From: Hyphomicrobiales bacterium
GTDB taxonomy: Bacteria > Pseudomonadota > Alphaproteobacteria > Rhizobiales > Rhizobiaceae
Reading direction: 5' to 3'
NCBI GenBank assembly: GCA_900473805.1
Contig: UCMS01000006.1
Span: 724,432-788,431, forward strand
Length of the DNA stretch: 64,000 bases
A program made the translations under genes and the position numbers. The notes under the pieces were generated by a model, which was given only the letters and a program-made list of their open reading frames with translations, did not search any database and had not been told where the DNA came from. This document shows positions 16,267 through 24,287 of the stretch, piece after piece (the stretch's first letter is position 1; every line of letters starts with the position of its first letter).

Positions 16267-17715
16267 TCAAAGTCCTCGGATCGCCGGATAAAGCGCCCGG
16301 TAACGGCCATAGGCCGTCTCATATGCCGAAGTGAGATCCTTGACGGGCTCCACCGTCTCCGCCGTTTCCGGCGCGGTGCAAACCGACAGCGGATCGGCAC
16401 CGGTCGCCGCGATCAGCCCGAGGCGGGCGGCACCGAAGGCCGCGCCGAAGTCCCCGTCAGCGGGAATGTCGACCGGCATGTCGAGTGCCGTCGCAATCGA
16501 GGACAACCAGTAGCGCGAGCGCGAACCGCCACCGATCGCCGTCACGCGGTCGATCTTGGTGCCGGCGGATTTCAAAGCCTCGAGGCTGTCACGAATGGCG
16601 AAGGTCACCCCTTCCAGCACCGCCTGGGTCAGTACGGCGCGATCGCTCTCATGGCCAAGCCCGATAAAGGCACCCCGGATCTTCGCGTCATTGTGCGGCG
16701 TGCGTTCGCCCGAGAGGTAAGGCAGGAAGGTCACTCCGGTCGGTGCCTTCAGCGCATCGCCGAGTTCACCAGTCAGTTCGCCGGCGGATTTGCCGGTGAC
16801 ACCAGAGTGCCAGTTCAGCGCATCGGTTGCCGACAGGATGACGCCCATCTGGTGCCAGGTCTTGGGCAGCGCGTGGCAGAAGGCGTGCACGGCACTTTCC
16901 GGCTTCGGCAGATAGGAGGCATTGGCCGCAAAGAGAACACCCGATGTACCCAGAGAGACGAAGGCCTGGCCTTCCGCAACCGTCCCCATGCCGCAGGCAG
17001 AGGCCGCATTATCCCCTGCCCCACCGGCGACAACGACATCAGAGCCCAGGCCCCATTTTTCAGCCAGCTCGGCGCGCAGGGTACCGGCGCGATCCGTGCC
17101 CTCAACGAGACCCGGCATCTGCTCGACGGTCAGGCCCGTGGCCTCCAGCAACTCGCTCGACCAGGCACGCTTGCCCGTATCGAGCCAGCTGGTGCCCGCC
17201 GAGTCCGACATGTCGGAGAGATATTCCCCCGTCAGCCAGAAGCGCAGATAATCCTTGGGCAGCAACACCTTGGCGACCTTCGCGAAGGTCTCCGGCTCGT
17301 TGTTCTTCACCCAAGCGAGCTTCGGTGCGGTGAAGCCAGGAAAAACGATGTTGCCGGTCAGCGCCCGGAAGCGCGGATTGGCATCGAGGACTGCCGCTTC
17401 CGCATGGCTGCGCGTATCATTCCAGAGAATGCAGGGCCGAAGCACCCGCCCCTTGGCGTCAACAAGCGTCGCGCCATGCATATGGCCGGAAAGGCCGATG
17501 CCCCGCACGGCTGCCAGTTCCTTTGGATGCGAGGCCTTGAGTGCCGCAACGGCCTCTTCCGTGGCACGCAGCCAGTCGCCCGGCGCCTGCTCCGACCAGC
17601 CCGGATGCGGCCGCTGCACGGTGAGCGCCGCGTGACCGACACCGATGACACGCTGCTGATCGTCGATCAGCATGGCCTTCACGCTTGATGTGCCGAGATC
17701 CAGTCCGAGATACAT
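16267..17715 (-). CDS. xylB: xylulokinase
   Basis: A 482-residue FGGY-family kinase that phosphorylates D-xylulose to xylulose 5-phosphate. The N-terminal phosphate-binding motif MYLGLDLGTSSVKAMLID, the substrate loop GLSGHMHGATLVD, the catalytic-base region GGAGDNAASACGMG and the ATP-binding GGGSRSRYWLSSIA are all present. Length matches bacterial XylB. GGGAGG lies six bases upstream of the ATG. It follows the LacI regulator gene by 25 bases and precedes xylA; the product enters the pentose phosphate pathway, for which a transaldolase is encoded at about 44.2-45.1 kb. Confidence 0.96.
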   Translation of the reverse strand: MYLGLDLGTSSVKAMLIDDQQRVIGVGHAALTVQRPHPGWSEQAPGDWLRATEEAVAALKASHPKELAAVRGIGLSGHMHGATLVDAKGRVLRPCILWNDTRSHAEAAVLDANPRFRALTGNIVFPGFTAPKLAWVKNNEPETFAKVAKVLLPKDYLRFWLTGEYLSDMSDSAGTSWLDTGKRAWSSELLEATGLTVEQMPGLVEGTDRAGTLRAELAEKWGLGSDVVVAGGAGDNAASACGMGTVAEGQAFVSLGTSGVLFAANASYLPKPESAVHAFCHALPKTWHQMGVILSATDALNWHSGVTGKSAGELTGELGDALKAPTGVTFLPYLSGERTPHNDAKIRGAFIGLGHESDRAVLTQAVLEGVTFAIRDSLEALKSAGTKIDRVTAIGGGSRSRYWLSSIATALDMPVDIPADGDFGAAFGAARLGLIAATGADPLSVCTAPETAETVEPVKDLTSAYETAYGRYRALYPAIRGL

Positions 17716-17740
17716 GGATAACCTCCCATTGCTCTGCCTC

Positions 17741-18766
17741 TCAGGGCAGATTGTCCTTCAAGAATATGTCGATACGAATGCGCTCTTGGGCAGCCACGAC
17801 CGGCAGCCCGTCGGCTTTGGCTTTCAGCACGCGAATGGCGCTGCGCACCTCATGACCCGCATCCTGATTGAGGACGGCATCGATCAAGCCCGACCGCAAC
17901 GCCGCGCGCGTCGTTTCTGTCAACTCGTGTGCCACGACCACGGGGCGCCGATCTTCCGGTCGCCGTTGAAGGGCCCGGATGAGACCCCGGTTGCCGGCAC
18001 CAAGACTGTAAAGAGCGACGATGTCGTCCTGGATCGCGAACATCTCAGAAACGAGCCGCTCCACGACATCGGGATCGTCACGCCCCTCCAGCACAGGCAT
18101 CAGGTTGAGATGGGCGAAATCCGAAGCCATGACAGACGCGAAGGCCTCGTAGCGTTCACGATGGTCGCGTACCAGCATGGAGCCTGCCAGCACGGCAACC
18201 TTGCCCTGTCGACCGCCGGCGAAACGACCGAGAAGGCTGGCGGCGGTGCGCCCCGCCGCTGTATTATCAATACCCGCATAGTGATCGCGCTGAGACCCCG
18301 AGAGGTCCGAGACCAGGGTCACCAACGGTATCCCGGCAGCAACCACATCGGCTGCCGCAGCCGCGACCTCGGGTGCATCGACGGCAACGAAGGCAATGCC
18401 GGCGGGCTGTTCCGCCGCCGCATCCCTCAGCGCTTCGGCGAGGGCCGGCCCGTCAAAAGCCGGCACATCGACGAGACGGATCGCAACGCGCTCGACGCCG
18501 GCGCGGTCTCGCGCCTCGTCGAGCGCAAGCCTCAAGCCTCGCATGAAGGAATTGTCGTTGGACGGAATGAGGAAGGTCAGCGAATAGGTCCGCCCCTTGG
18601 CAAGATTGGCGGCCGCCACATCCCGCACGAAGCCAAGTTCAACCACCGCCTGGTCGACCTTCTCCCGAGTGCGCGCGCTCACCCCCGGACGCCGGTTCAG
18701 CACCCGGTCGACGGTGGCCAGGCTCACGCCCGCAAGGCTTGCGATGTCATGGACGGTCGGCTTCAT
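17741..18766 (-). CDS. LacI-family regulator, probably of the xyl genes
   Basis: A 341-residue LacI/GalR protein with the helix-turn-helix TVHDIASLAGVSLATVDRVL, hinge DVAAANLAKGRTYSL, and a type-I binding-protein effector domain of the ribose/xylose type (SNDNSFMRGLRLALDEAR). GGAGGAG lies five bases before the ATG. It is the first gene of the leftward xylose group, with a candidate operator 34-70 bases upstream of its start (18800-18836), so autoregulation together with xylBA is likely. The xylose-response role is inferred from position. Confidence 0.9.
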   Translation of the reverse strand: MKPTVHDIASLAGVSLATVDRVLNRRPGVSARTREKVDQAVVELGFVRDVAAANLAKGRTYSLTFLIPSNDNSFMRGLRLALDEARDRAGVERVAIRLVDVPAFDGPALAEALRDAAAEQPAGIAFVAVDAPEVAAAAADVVAAGIPLVTLVSDLSGSQRDHYAGIDNTAAGRTAASLLGRFAGGRQGKVAVLAGSMLVRDHRERYEAFASVMASDFAHLNLMPVLEGRDDPDVVERLVSEMFAIQDDIVALYSLGAGNRGLIRALQRRPEDRRPVVVAHELTETTRAALRSGLIDAVLNQDAGHEVRSAIRVLKAKADGLPVVAAQERIRIDIFLKDNLP

Positions 18767-18799
18767 TCTCTCCTCCGGCGCCTGTCCTACACCAGAGGA

Positions 18800-18836
18800 T
18801 GAGGTACGTAAATCAGAATTCGATGTACGTACCTCA
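18800..18836. promoter_or_regulatory. candidate operator of the xyl regulator operon
   Basis: An 11-bp perfect inverted repeat (TGAGGTACGTA at 18800-18810 and TACGTACCTCA at 18826-18836) with a 15-base spacer lies upstream of the LacI regulator. Each arm contains the small palindrome TACGTA. The wide spacing is unusual for one LacI dimer and could mean two half-sites on successive helical turns. Function is inferred. Confidence 0.6.
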
Positions 18837-18875
18837 GTTTTTTTCGGGTCACCGTATCACGGCATACCCATGAGC

Positions 18876-19523
18876 TTAAGGCAAGGCGGCCGCCTCGATG
18901 AGATACGTCATGCGCCCTCCCACGGCTTCCTGGCGAAATGCCAGATAGTAGGGCGGCAAGGAAATCGGTAATCGCTCCGCGCGATCCACCGCCATCGCCT
19001 GCGCGAAGGTGTCGGGATCCGTCGCCTGAAGGGTCACGGTGTTTCCCTCGGCGCCGACGATACGCAGTGGAATGTCGCCCGGCATCCGCGCGATAAAGGT
19101 CGCAGCAATATCGCCTTCCATGTAACCCGACAGTTGCAACATGGCGGTCAGGTCGTGGTGGAATGCCGTTTCATCCCGCGCCTTATTGTTGTGCCAGGAG
19201 CACAAGGGCATCAGGTAACAGGTGCCGCCGTCATCGACTATTCCATCGGAGTTGGGGGTCATGTGTCCCCCGACATTGAACTGCGGGTGCGTGGACTGTC
19301 CGCCTGGTAGCGGAGAGGTGACGTAGCACGGCCCGTTTATGCCGTAATGAATCAGCAGACCCTTCCAGCTTAAATTGTCAATCTCCGGATCGCCGTCGCT
19401 GCCGTCGACATTGTAGAGGGTCCCGGAATAGTCCACGCGCGCGGCGCCAGTGGATTCTAGACGAATCCCCGTATAGCGTTTGGCGAACTCCAGCAGTTTC
19501 TGCACTGCAATTGGTTCACTCAT
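18876..19523 (-). CDS. uncharacterised protein with HNH/treble-clef-like motif
   Basis: A 215-residue soluble protein. The centre reads GGHMTPNSDGIVDD and then CYLMPLCSWHNNKARD. The order H-M-x-P ... L-x-P-L-C-x-x-H-N-x-K matches the HNH endonuclease pattern (D-H-I-x-P ... N-L-x-x-L-C-x-x-C-H-x-x-K) in layout, though the leading Asp is Gly and one Cys is missing. A further Cys lies at CYVTSPL. The C-terminal 70 residues look beta-rich. Start ATG 19523 has GAGGAG seven bases upstream. It lies 91 bases downstream of the EmrB-like gene on the same strand. Catalytic activity is not established; a structural zinc- or metal-binding fold is equally possible. Confidence 0.75.
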   Translation of the reverse strand: MSEPIAVQKLLEFAKRYTGIRLESTGAARVDYSGTLYNVDGSDGDPEIDNLSWKGLLIHYGINGPCYVTSPLPGGQSTHPQFNVGGHMTPNSDGIVDDGGTCYLMPLCSWHNNKARDETAFHHDLTAMLQLSGYMEGDIAATFIARMPGDIPLRIVGAEGNTVTLQATDPDTFAQAMAVDRAERLPISLPPYYLAFRQEAVGGRMTYLIEAAALP

Positions 19524-19613
19524 CTGCATGCTCCTCTGTTGGCCACCCCGACGGAATGTCGGTGCGCCCACCAAGAATTACACGCAAAAATAGATTAGTA
19601 AATCTATTGCAAC

Positions 19614-21215
19614 CTAATGTCCGGCACCGGCGGGCGCAGCCGCCTTCGGCTTCTTCAGAAGAAGCGCCATGAAAACGAGGCAAGTGAACAGCACCGTCAA
19701 CCCCATGAACACGTCCATGAAGGACAGGAGCCAGGCCTGTTGGGTCACCATCCCCGACAGTTTCTTGACGGCCACGGCAGTACCGTCGAGGCCGTAGCTG
19801 TCGTAATTGGCGCCAACGCTGGCCAGCCAGTCCAACGCCGCCCGATTGCTCCACGACACCTGCTCGGAGAGACGCGCATAGTGATCGTCGGTGCGCTGCG
19901 TCAGCATGGTGTTGATGATCGCCAGTCCCACGGCGCCACCGAGGTTTCGAGTCAGGTTGAAGAGGCCGGAAGCATTCTTGATACGATCCGGCGGCAGTGT
20001 GCCCAGCGCCAGATTGTTGATCGGAACCATGCAGATCATCAGCGAGCAACCGCGCAGGATCTGCGGCACGAGCAGTTCGTAGAAATCCCAGTCGGGGGTA
20101 ATGCCGGTCATGAGATAGGTGCCGAGCGCAAAACCGGCAAACCCGATCATCATCATCGCGCGCGGATCCATCTTGTTCGAGAGGATACCGGCCACGGGCG
20201 CCGTGAGGAACATGGCAGCGCCCGACACGAACATCGTCTCGCCGATCATCATGGAGTCGTACCCGCGGATACGCCCGAGATAGAGCGGGTAGAGATAGGT
20301 CAGCCCGTAGAGCCCCACCCCCATGACGAAGGAGAACAGTGACCCGAACGCGAAGTTCGCGTTGGAGAAGGCCCGAAGATCAACCACCGGCAACTGCGCC
20401 TTGAACACGCGCCGAAAGAAGACCAGTGCACCCACCGTCATGGTGATCGTGCCGATGACAATGTGCTGATCGTTGAACCAGTCCTTGTTGTTGCCTTCCT
20501 CCAGAACATATTCGAGCGAGCCGAGGAAAATGGCCATGGAAGCCAACCCCCACCAGTCGAAGATCTTGAAGAGTTTCAGATCCGGCTTGTCGAAATCGAT
20601 CAGGCTCCACGCGGCCGCCGCGACCAGCATGCCGGGGATCACGTTGATCAGGAACAGCCAGTGCCAAGACATGGCATGGCTGATATAGCCGCCGATCGTC
20701 GGCCCGATGGTTGGCGCGAGCGTGGCAACCAGCCCGACCATGGGCGACACGATGCTACGCTTGGAAGGCGGGAAGATCGTGAAGGCGGCCGCGAAGACGG
20801 AGGGGATCATGCCGCCGCCGATAAAGCCCTGGATCGCCCTGTAGACGATCATCTGCTCGATATTGGTGGCGGTCGCGCAAAGCGCGCTGGACAGCGTGAA
20901 GCCGGCCGCGCAGATCGTGAACAGCACGCGGGTCGACAGGATCCGCGCGAGCACCCCCGACAACGGGATCATGATGACTTCGGCGATCAGATAGGAGGTC
21001 TGCACCCACGCAACTTCATCCGAGCCGGCACCAAGGCCCGCCTGGATTTCGGCCAGCGAGGCAGAAACGATCTGGATGTCGAGGATCGACATGAACATGC
21101 CGAACACCATGGCGAGAAATGCGAAGACCCGCCTTGGGTCCATGCGCTCATCGACGCCCGACTGACCTGCAGCAGACGAGACCGGAGCAGCACCCGGGGA
21201 TGTAACCGTGGCCAT
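19614..21215 (-). CDS. EmrB-type (DHA2) MFS drug efflux permease
   Basis: A 533-residue inner-membrane protein with about 14 predicted helices, the DHA2 layout. The N-terminal motif FMSILDIQIVSASLAEIQ and WVQTSYLIAEVIMIPLSGVLARILSTR are diagnostic for EmrB relatives. It exports toxic hydrophobic compounds by proton antiport through a tripartite complex. The upstream gene (36-base gap) encodes the HlyD/EmrA adaptor and the divergent gene a TetR regulator, so the unit is emrAB-like. A dedicated outer-membrane channel gene is not present nearby. Confidence 0.93.
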   Translation of the reverse strand: MATVTSPGAAPVSSAAGQSGVDERMDPRRVFAFLAMVFGMFMSILDIQIVSASLAEIQAGLGAGSDEVAWVQTSYLIAEVIMIPLSGVLARILSTRVLFTICAAGFTLSSALCATATNIEQMIVYRAIQGFIGGGMIPSVFAAAFTIFPPSKRSIVSPMVGLVATLAPTIGPTIGGYISHAMSWHWLFLINVIPGMLVAAAAWSLIDFDKPDLKLFKIFDWWGLASMAIFLGSLEYVLEEGNNKDWFNDQHIVIGTITMTVGALVFFRRVFKAQLPVVDLRAFSNANFAFGSLFSFVMGVGLYGLTYLYPLYLGRIRGYDSMMIGETMFVSGAAMFLTAPVAGILSNKMDPRAMMMIGFAGFALGTYLMTGITPDWDFYELLVPQILRGCSLMICMVPINNLALGTLPPDRIKNASGLFNLTRNLGGAVGLAIINTMLTQRTDDHYARLSEQVSWSNRAALDWLASVGANYDSYGLDGTAVAVKKLSGMVTQQAWLLSFMDVFMGLTVLFTCLVFMALLLKKPKAAAPAGAGH

Positions 21216-21251
21216 GGGCGGCCCTTTCCAGACGAGACCCGACCGATATAT

Positions 21252-22475
21252 TTACTGCTTGGCAGCGACCGCTTGCGCGTCCGGTGCCGTGCGGGTGTCA
21301 ACGTCGACGATGACACTCAGGCCCGCGCGCAGGTGACCACCCGCCAGCGCATCCTTTGGCAAGGCGATCCGCACCGGCACGCGTTGAACGACCTTGGTGA
21401 AGTTACCGGTCGCGTTCTCCGCCGGCAGCATCGAGAAGATGGCTCCCGAGGCTGGAGCAATCGACGTGACGGTTCCTTCCAGCGGCTCTTCGCCATAGGC
21501 ATCGACATGGATCGAGACCTTGGAGCCAGGCACCAGATGGGCGATCTGCGTCTCCTTGAAGTTGGCCTCGATATAGAGCTCACTGGTCGGCACCAAGGCG
21601 GCGAGCCGCTTGCCGGCCGAAACCAGGTCGCCCGCCTGGACGGCAAGGTTGCCGACGACACCGTCATAGGGTGCCTTCAGGACGGTAAAATCGAGGTCAC
21701 GCTGCGCCTTCTGGATGGCGAGATCCTGCAGCCGGACAGTGGAGAGCGCTTCTTCGCGCTGCGCCTTCAACAGGCTGAGATTGGCCTCTGCCGAAGCGAC
21801 GGCTGCTTCACCGGCAACGAGGTTCGCATTGGCCTGATCGAGCGCGACCTTCGCATTGTCGAGATCGGCCGTCGTGCCGACAGATTTGGCAGCGAGATCG
21901 GTCGCCCGCTTCGCGGTGATTTCGGCGCCTCGAACGGACGCCTGAAGCGCGCCGAGCTGGGCCTTGGCCTGCGCCACGCTGGCCTCCCCGCCGGTGATCT
22001 GTGCATCGATCCGCTTGACGGCAAGTTCCGCACTCTGCTTGCTCGCGACAGCCTGATCATAGGCGATGCGATAATCGCCGCCATCGAGCGTGACCAAGGG
22101 GTCACCGGCATGGACGATTTGGTTGCTGTCGACGTTCACCTTCTCGACATAACCCGAGATCTTCGGCGAGATGATCGCAATGTCACCTTCGATATAGGCG
22201 TCTTCGGTCGACACCATGAAGCGGCCATTGGTCCACCACTCATAGCCGTACCAACCCGCACCCGCGAGCAGAACGGCGAGCACCACCGGCAGCACCGGGC
22301 TGCGGCGCTTCTTGGGCTGCCCAGCCTCGCTGACAGCGGCCGTCTGGGCCGCAGCGGCCGGCTGCGCCTCGGCGGAAGGGGTCCCTGGTTCGAGCTGCGT
22401 CTCGGACGCATCTTCATTCCGTTCAAGGGGACTGGAGGTGGAACGAAGGGCGGTGGATCTGTGCGTCGCGGACAT
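21252..22475 (-). CDS. HlyD/EmrA-family membrane fusion protein
   Basis: A 407-residue periplasmic adaptor. After an acidic, Ala/Gln-rich cytoplasmic stretch of about 50 residues comes one transmembrane helix (VLPVVLAVLLAGAGWYGYEW). The lipoyl-like halves follow (ISPKISGYVEKVNVDSNQIVHAGDPLVTLD ... VLKAPYDGVVGNLAVQAGDLVSAGKRLAALV), separated by an alpha-helical hairpin rich in Ala/Lys/Gln. It would link the EmrB permease to an outer-membrane channel. First gene of the leftward efflux operon; no strong ribosome binding site is visible before the ATG, so the exact start is slightly uncertain. Confidence 0.92.
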   Translation of the reverse strand: MSATHRSTALRSTSSPLERNEDASETQLEPGTPSAEAQPAAAAQTAAVSEAGQPKKRRSPVLPVVLAVLLAGAGWYGYEWWTNGRFMVSTEDAYIEGDIAIISPKISGYVEKVNVDSNQIVHAGDPLVTLDGGDYRIAYDQAVASKQSAELAVKRIDAQITGGEASVAQAKAQLGALQASVRGAEITAKRATDLAAKSVGTTADLDNAKVALDQANANLVAGEAAVASAEANLSLLKAQREEALSTVRLQDLAIQKAQRDLDFTVLKAPYDGVVGNLAVQAGDLVSAGKRLAALVPTSELYIEANFKETQIAHLVPGSKVSIHVDAYGEEPLEGTVTSIAPASGAIFSMLPAENATGNFTKVVQRVPVRIALPKDALAGGHLRAGLSVIVDVDTRTAPDAQAVAAKQ

Positions 22476-22513
22476 GGGCTGAGAACCAGGGATTGGATTA
22501 ATACTTTCGAACT

Positions 22514-22558
22514 GAACCGTTCGGTTCGATTGACATATAGACTTCCGTACCTCATATC
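22514..22558. promoter_or_regulatory. TetR-type operator and promoter between emrAB-like operon and tetR
   Basis: GAACCG-TT-CGGTTC (22514-22527) is a 14-bp inverted repeat immediately before a TTGACA box (22530-22535). CATATC (22553-22558) is 17 bases further on, a plausible promoter for the rightward regulator gene. A repressor bound here would block both divergent transcripts. The half-site GAACCG is the sort seen for TetR regulators of efflux pumps; binding is inferred. Confidence 0.6.
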
Positions 22559-22619
22559 AAGGGGCAAGAAGGAGCTGAAAGCACACTCCAATCGCGTAGC
22601 GTTAAGATTTGGACAAATC

Positions 22620-23315
22620 ATGTCGAAACTGAGCATTGACCAGCAGATGATACCGGAATCCATGGCCGCCCCGACGGCCGGCATGGGCCGGTTCGCCGCG
22701 GGCGCCGACCCGATCAAGCGCGGCCAGATTCTGGACGGGGCGCACCGCGTGTTCATGAAGATGGGCTATGACGCGGCGAGCATGAACGATGTCACGCGTG
22801 AAGCCGGTGTGTCGAAGGGAACGATCTACGTTTACTTCCAGAGCAAGGAAGAACTCTTCGCCGCCTTGATCGAGCGCGCCAAGGGCCTTTTCGCCGAGAG
22901 CATTCGCGACCTGCTGGCCCATCAGCCCGATCCGGAAGAAGGCCTTCGCCAATTCGGATTGGCCTTTATCCGCCAGATCTTTCAATCCGAGATGATCCCG
23001 GCCATGCGGATTTTGCTCGGCCTCGTCGACCGCATGCCGACGCTCTGTCAGCGCTTTTTCGCGTCGTCGCCCAGCAATGCACGCACCATCCTGAAGGATT
23101 ATCTCGACGCGCATGTTAAATCTGGCTACTTCGACATCGCCGACACCTCCATGGCGGCCATGCAATATATCGAGCTTGTGACGGGCGCCTACATGAAGGG
23201 CCGTCTGTTCAACGAGATCGCCGAGACGCCGCCCGCCGAAGAGATCGACCGCGTGATCGACGGCGGTCGCGCCGTCTTCATGGCCGCTTATAGGCGCAAG
23301 CCCGACGCTTCCTGA
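22620..23315 (+). CDS. TetR/AcrR-family repressor of the efflux operon
   Basis: A 231-residue regulator. After about 35 residues comes the TetR helix-turn-helix region ILDGAHRVFMKMGYDAASMNDVTREAGVSKGTIYVYFQSKEELFAAL, then an all-helical ligand domain. ATG 22620 begins MSKLSIDQQM. The frame is open more than 2 kb upstream, but that part runs antisense to the efflux genes and is not credible. Divergent from the EmrA/EmrB-like genes with an inverted-repeat operator between; it most likely represses the pump until a substrate binds. Confidence 0.9.
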   Translation: MSKLSIDQQMIPESMAAPTAGMGRFAAGADPIKRGQILDGAHRVFMKMGYDAASMNDVTREAGVSKGTIYVYFQSKEELFAALIERAKGLFAESIRDLLAHQPDPEEGLRQFGLAFIRQIFQSEMIPAMRILLGLVDRMPTLCQRFFASSPSNARTILKDYLDAHVKSGYFDIADTSMAAMQYIELVTGAYMKGRLFNEIAETPPAEEIDRVIDGGRAVFMAAYRRKPDAS

Positions 23316-23401
23316 GGCATTGCCACTGGGGTGGCCTTGCCAACTGCGATGTTTTGCCCCACATCCACCGTCGCTGACCCTCGCGCACGGAACCCAAAAA
23401 C

Positions 23402-24160
23402 ATGCAGGACTATCTTCCGCTTCTTCAGGACCCCACCGCCTGGGTCGCCCTGGTGACACTCGTGGTCATGGAGGTCGTGCTCGGCATCGACAACCTGATC
23501 TTCATCTCGATCCTGACCAACAAGCTTCCGGAAGAGATGCGCGAACGCGCCCGCCGCATCGGCATCGGCCTTGCTCTGATCATGCGCCTCGCTTTGCTTG
23601 GCACCGTCGCCTGGATCGTCCAGCTGACCACGCCGATCTTCGAACTGTTCGGCCACGGTTTCTCCTGGAAGGACCTGATCCTCATTGCCGGCGGTCTCTT
23701 CCTCGTCTGGAAGGCCACCAAGGAAATTCACCACAGCGTTGATCCGGTCGATCACGAAGAGGATTTTATCGCCTCCTCTGCCACCACGACTTTTGCCAGC
23801 GCCATCGGCCAGATCCTGCTGCTCGACCTCGTCTTCTCGATCGACAGCATCATCACGGCCGTCGGCATGACCCCGCATCTGCCAATCATGGTGATTGCCG
23901 TCATCGCCGCCGTCACGGTGATGCTCCTGGCCGCCACGCCGCTGGCCAACTTCATCGCCAAGAACCCGACCGTCGTCATGCTCGCGCTCGGCTTCCTGCT
24001 GATGATCGGCACGACCCTGATTGCCGAAGGCATGGGTTTCCACGTGCCCAAAGGCTACATTTACGCGGCCATGGCCTTCTCGGCGCTCGTCGAGGTCCTC
24101 AACATGTTCGCCCGGCGCAAACGCGCGAGCGACCGCAAGGGCAAGACCACGCTGCACTGA
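23402..24160 (+). CDS. TerC-family integral membrane protein
   Basis: A 252-residue membrane protein with about seven hydrophobic helices. The TerC signature is clear: [23 protein letters not shown] with the conserved Asp-Asn, and [18 protein letters not shown] with a matching Asp. Members of the family are associated with tellurite resistance and, in several bacteria, with manganese export during metalation of secreted proteins. Length is typical. It lies alone, 86 bases after the TetR gene. A Mn-export role would fit the SitABCD importer elsewhere in the window, but no Mn riboswitch is visible upstream. Confidence 0.9.
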   Translation: MQDYLPLLQDPTAWVALVTLVVMEVVLGIDNLIFISILTNKLPEEMRERARRIGIGLALIMRLALLGTVAWIVQLTTPIFELFGHGFSWKDLILIAGGLFLVWKATKEIHHSVDPVDHEEDFIASSATTTFASAIGQILLLDLVFSIDSIITAVGMTPHLPIMVIAVIAAVTVMLLAATPLANFIAKNPTVVMLALGFLLMIGTTLIAEGMGFHVPKGYIYAAMAFSALVEVLNMFARRKRASDRKGKTTLH

Positions 24161-24287
24161 GCTGGCTCTCCCGCATCCTGCTCCGTCCGAAGCGCGCTTC
24201 GGGCGGACATTCTTGTTTGACGGAACCCATTGCCGCGGTGATCATTGGACGCAATGATTGAGAGCCGCATCCCGCCGCCGGAGCACC

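Noticed and set aside
20463..22619. N-terminal extension of the TetR gene by more than 700 codons
   Set aside because: It runs antisense through the EmrA/EmrB-like genes and lacks any domain; the TetR fold starts just after ATG 22620.
23316..23401. Manganese (yybP-ykoY) riboswitch upstream of the TerC gene
   Set aside because: The 86-base gap is too short and lacks recognisable riboswitch elements.
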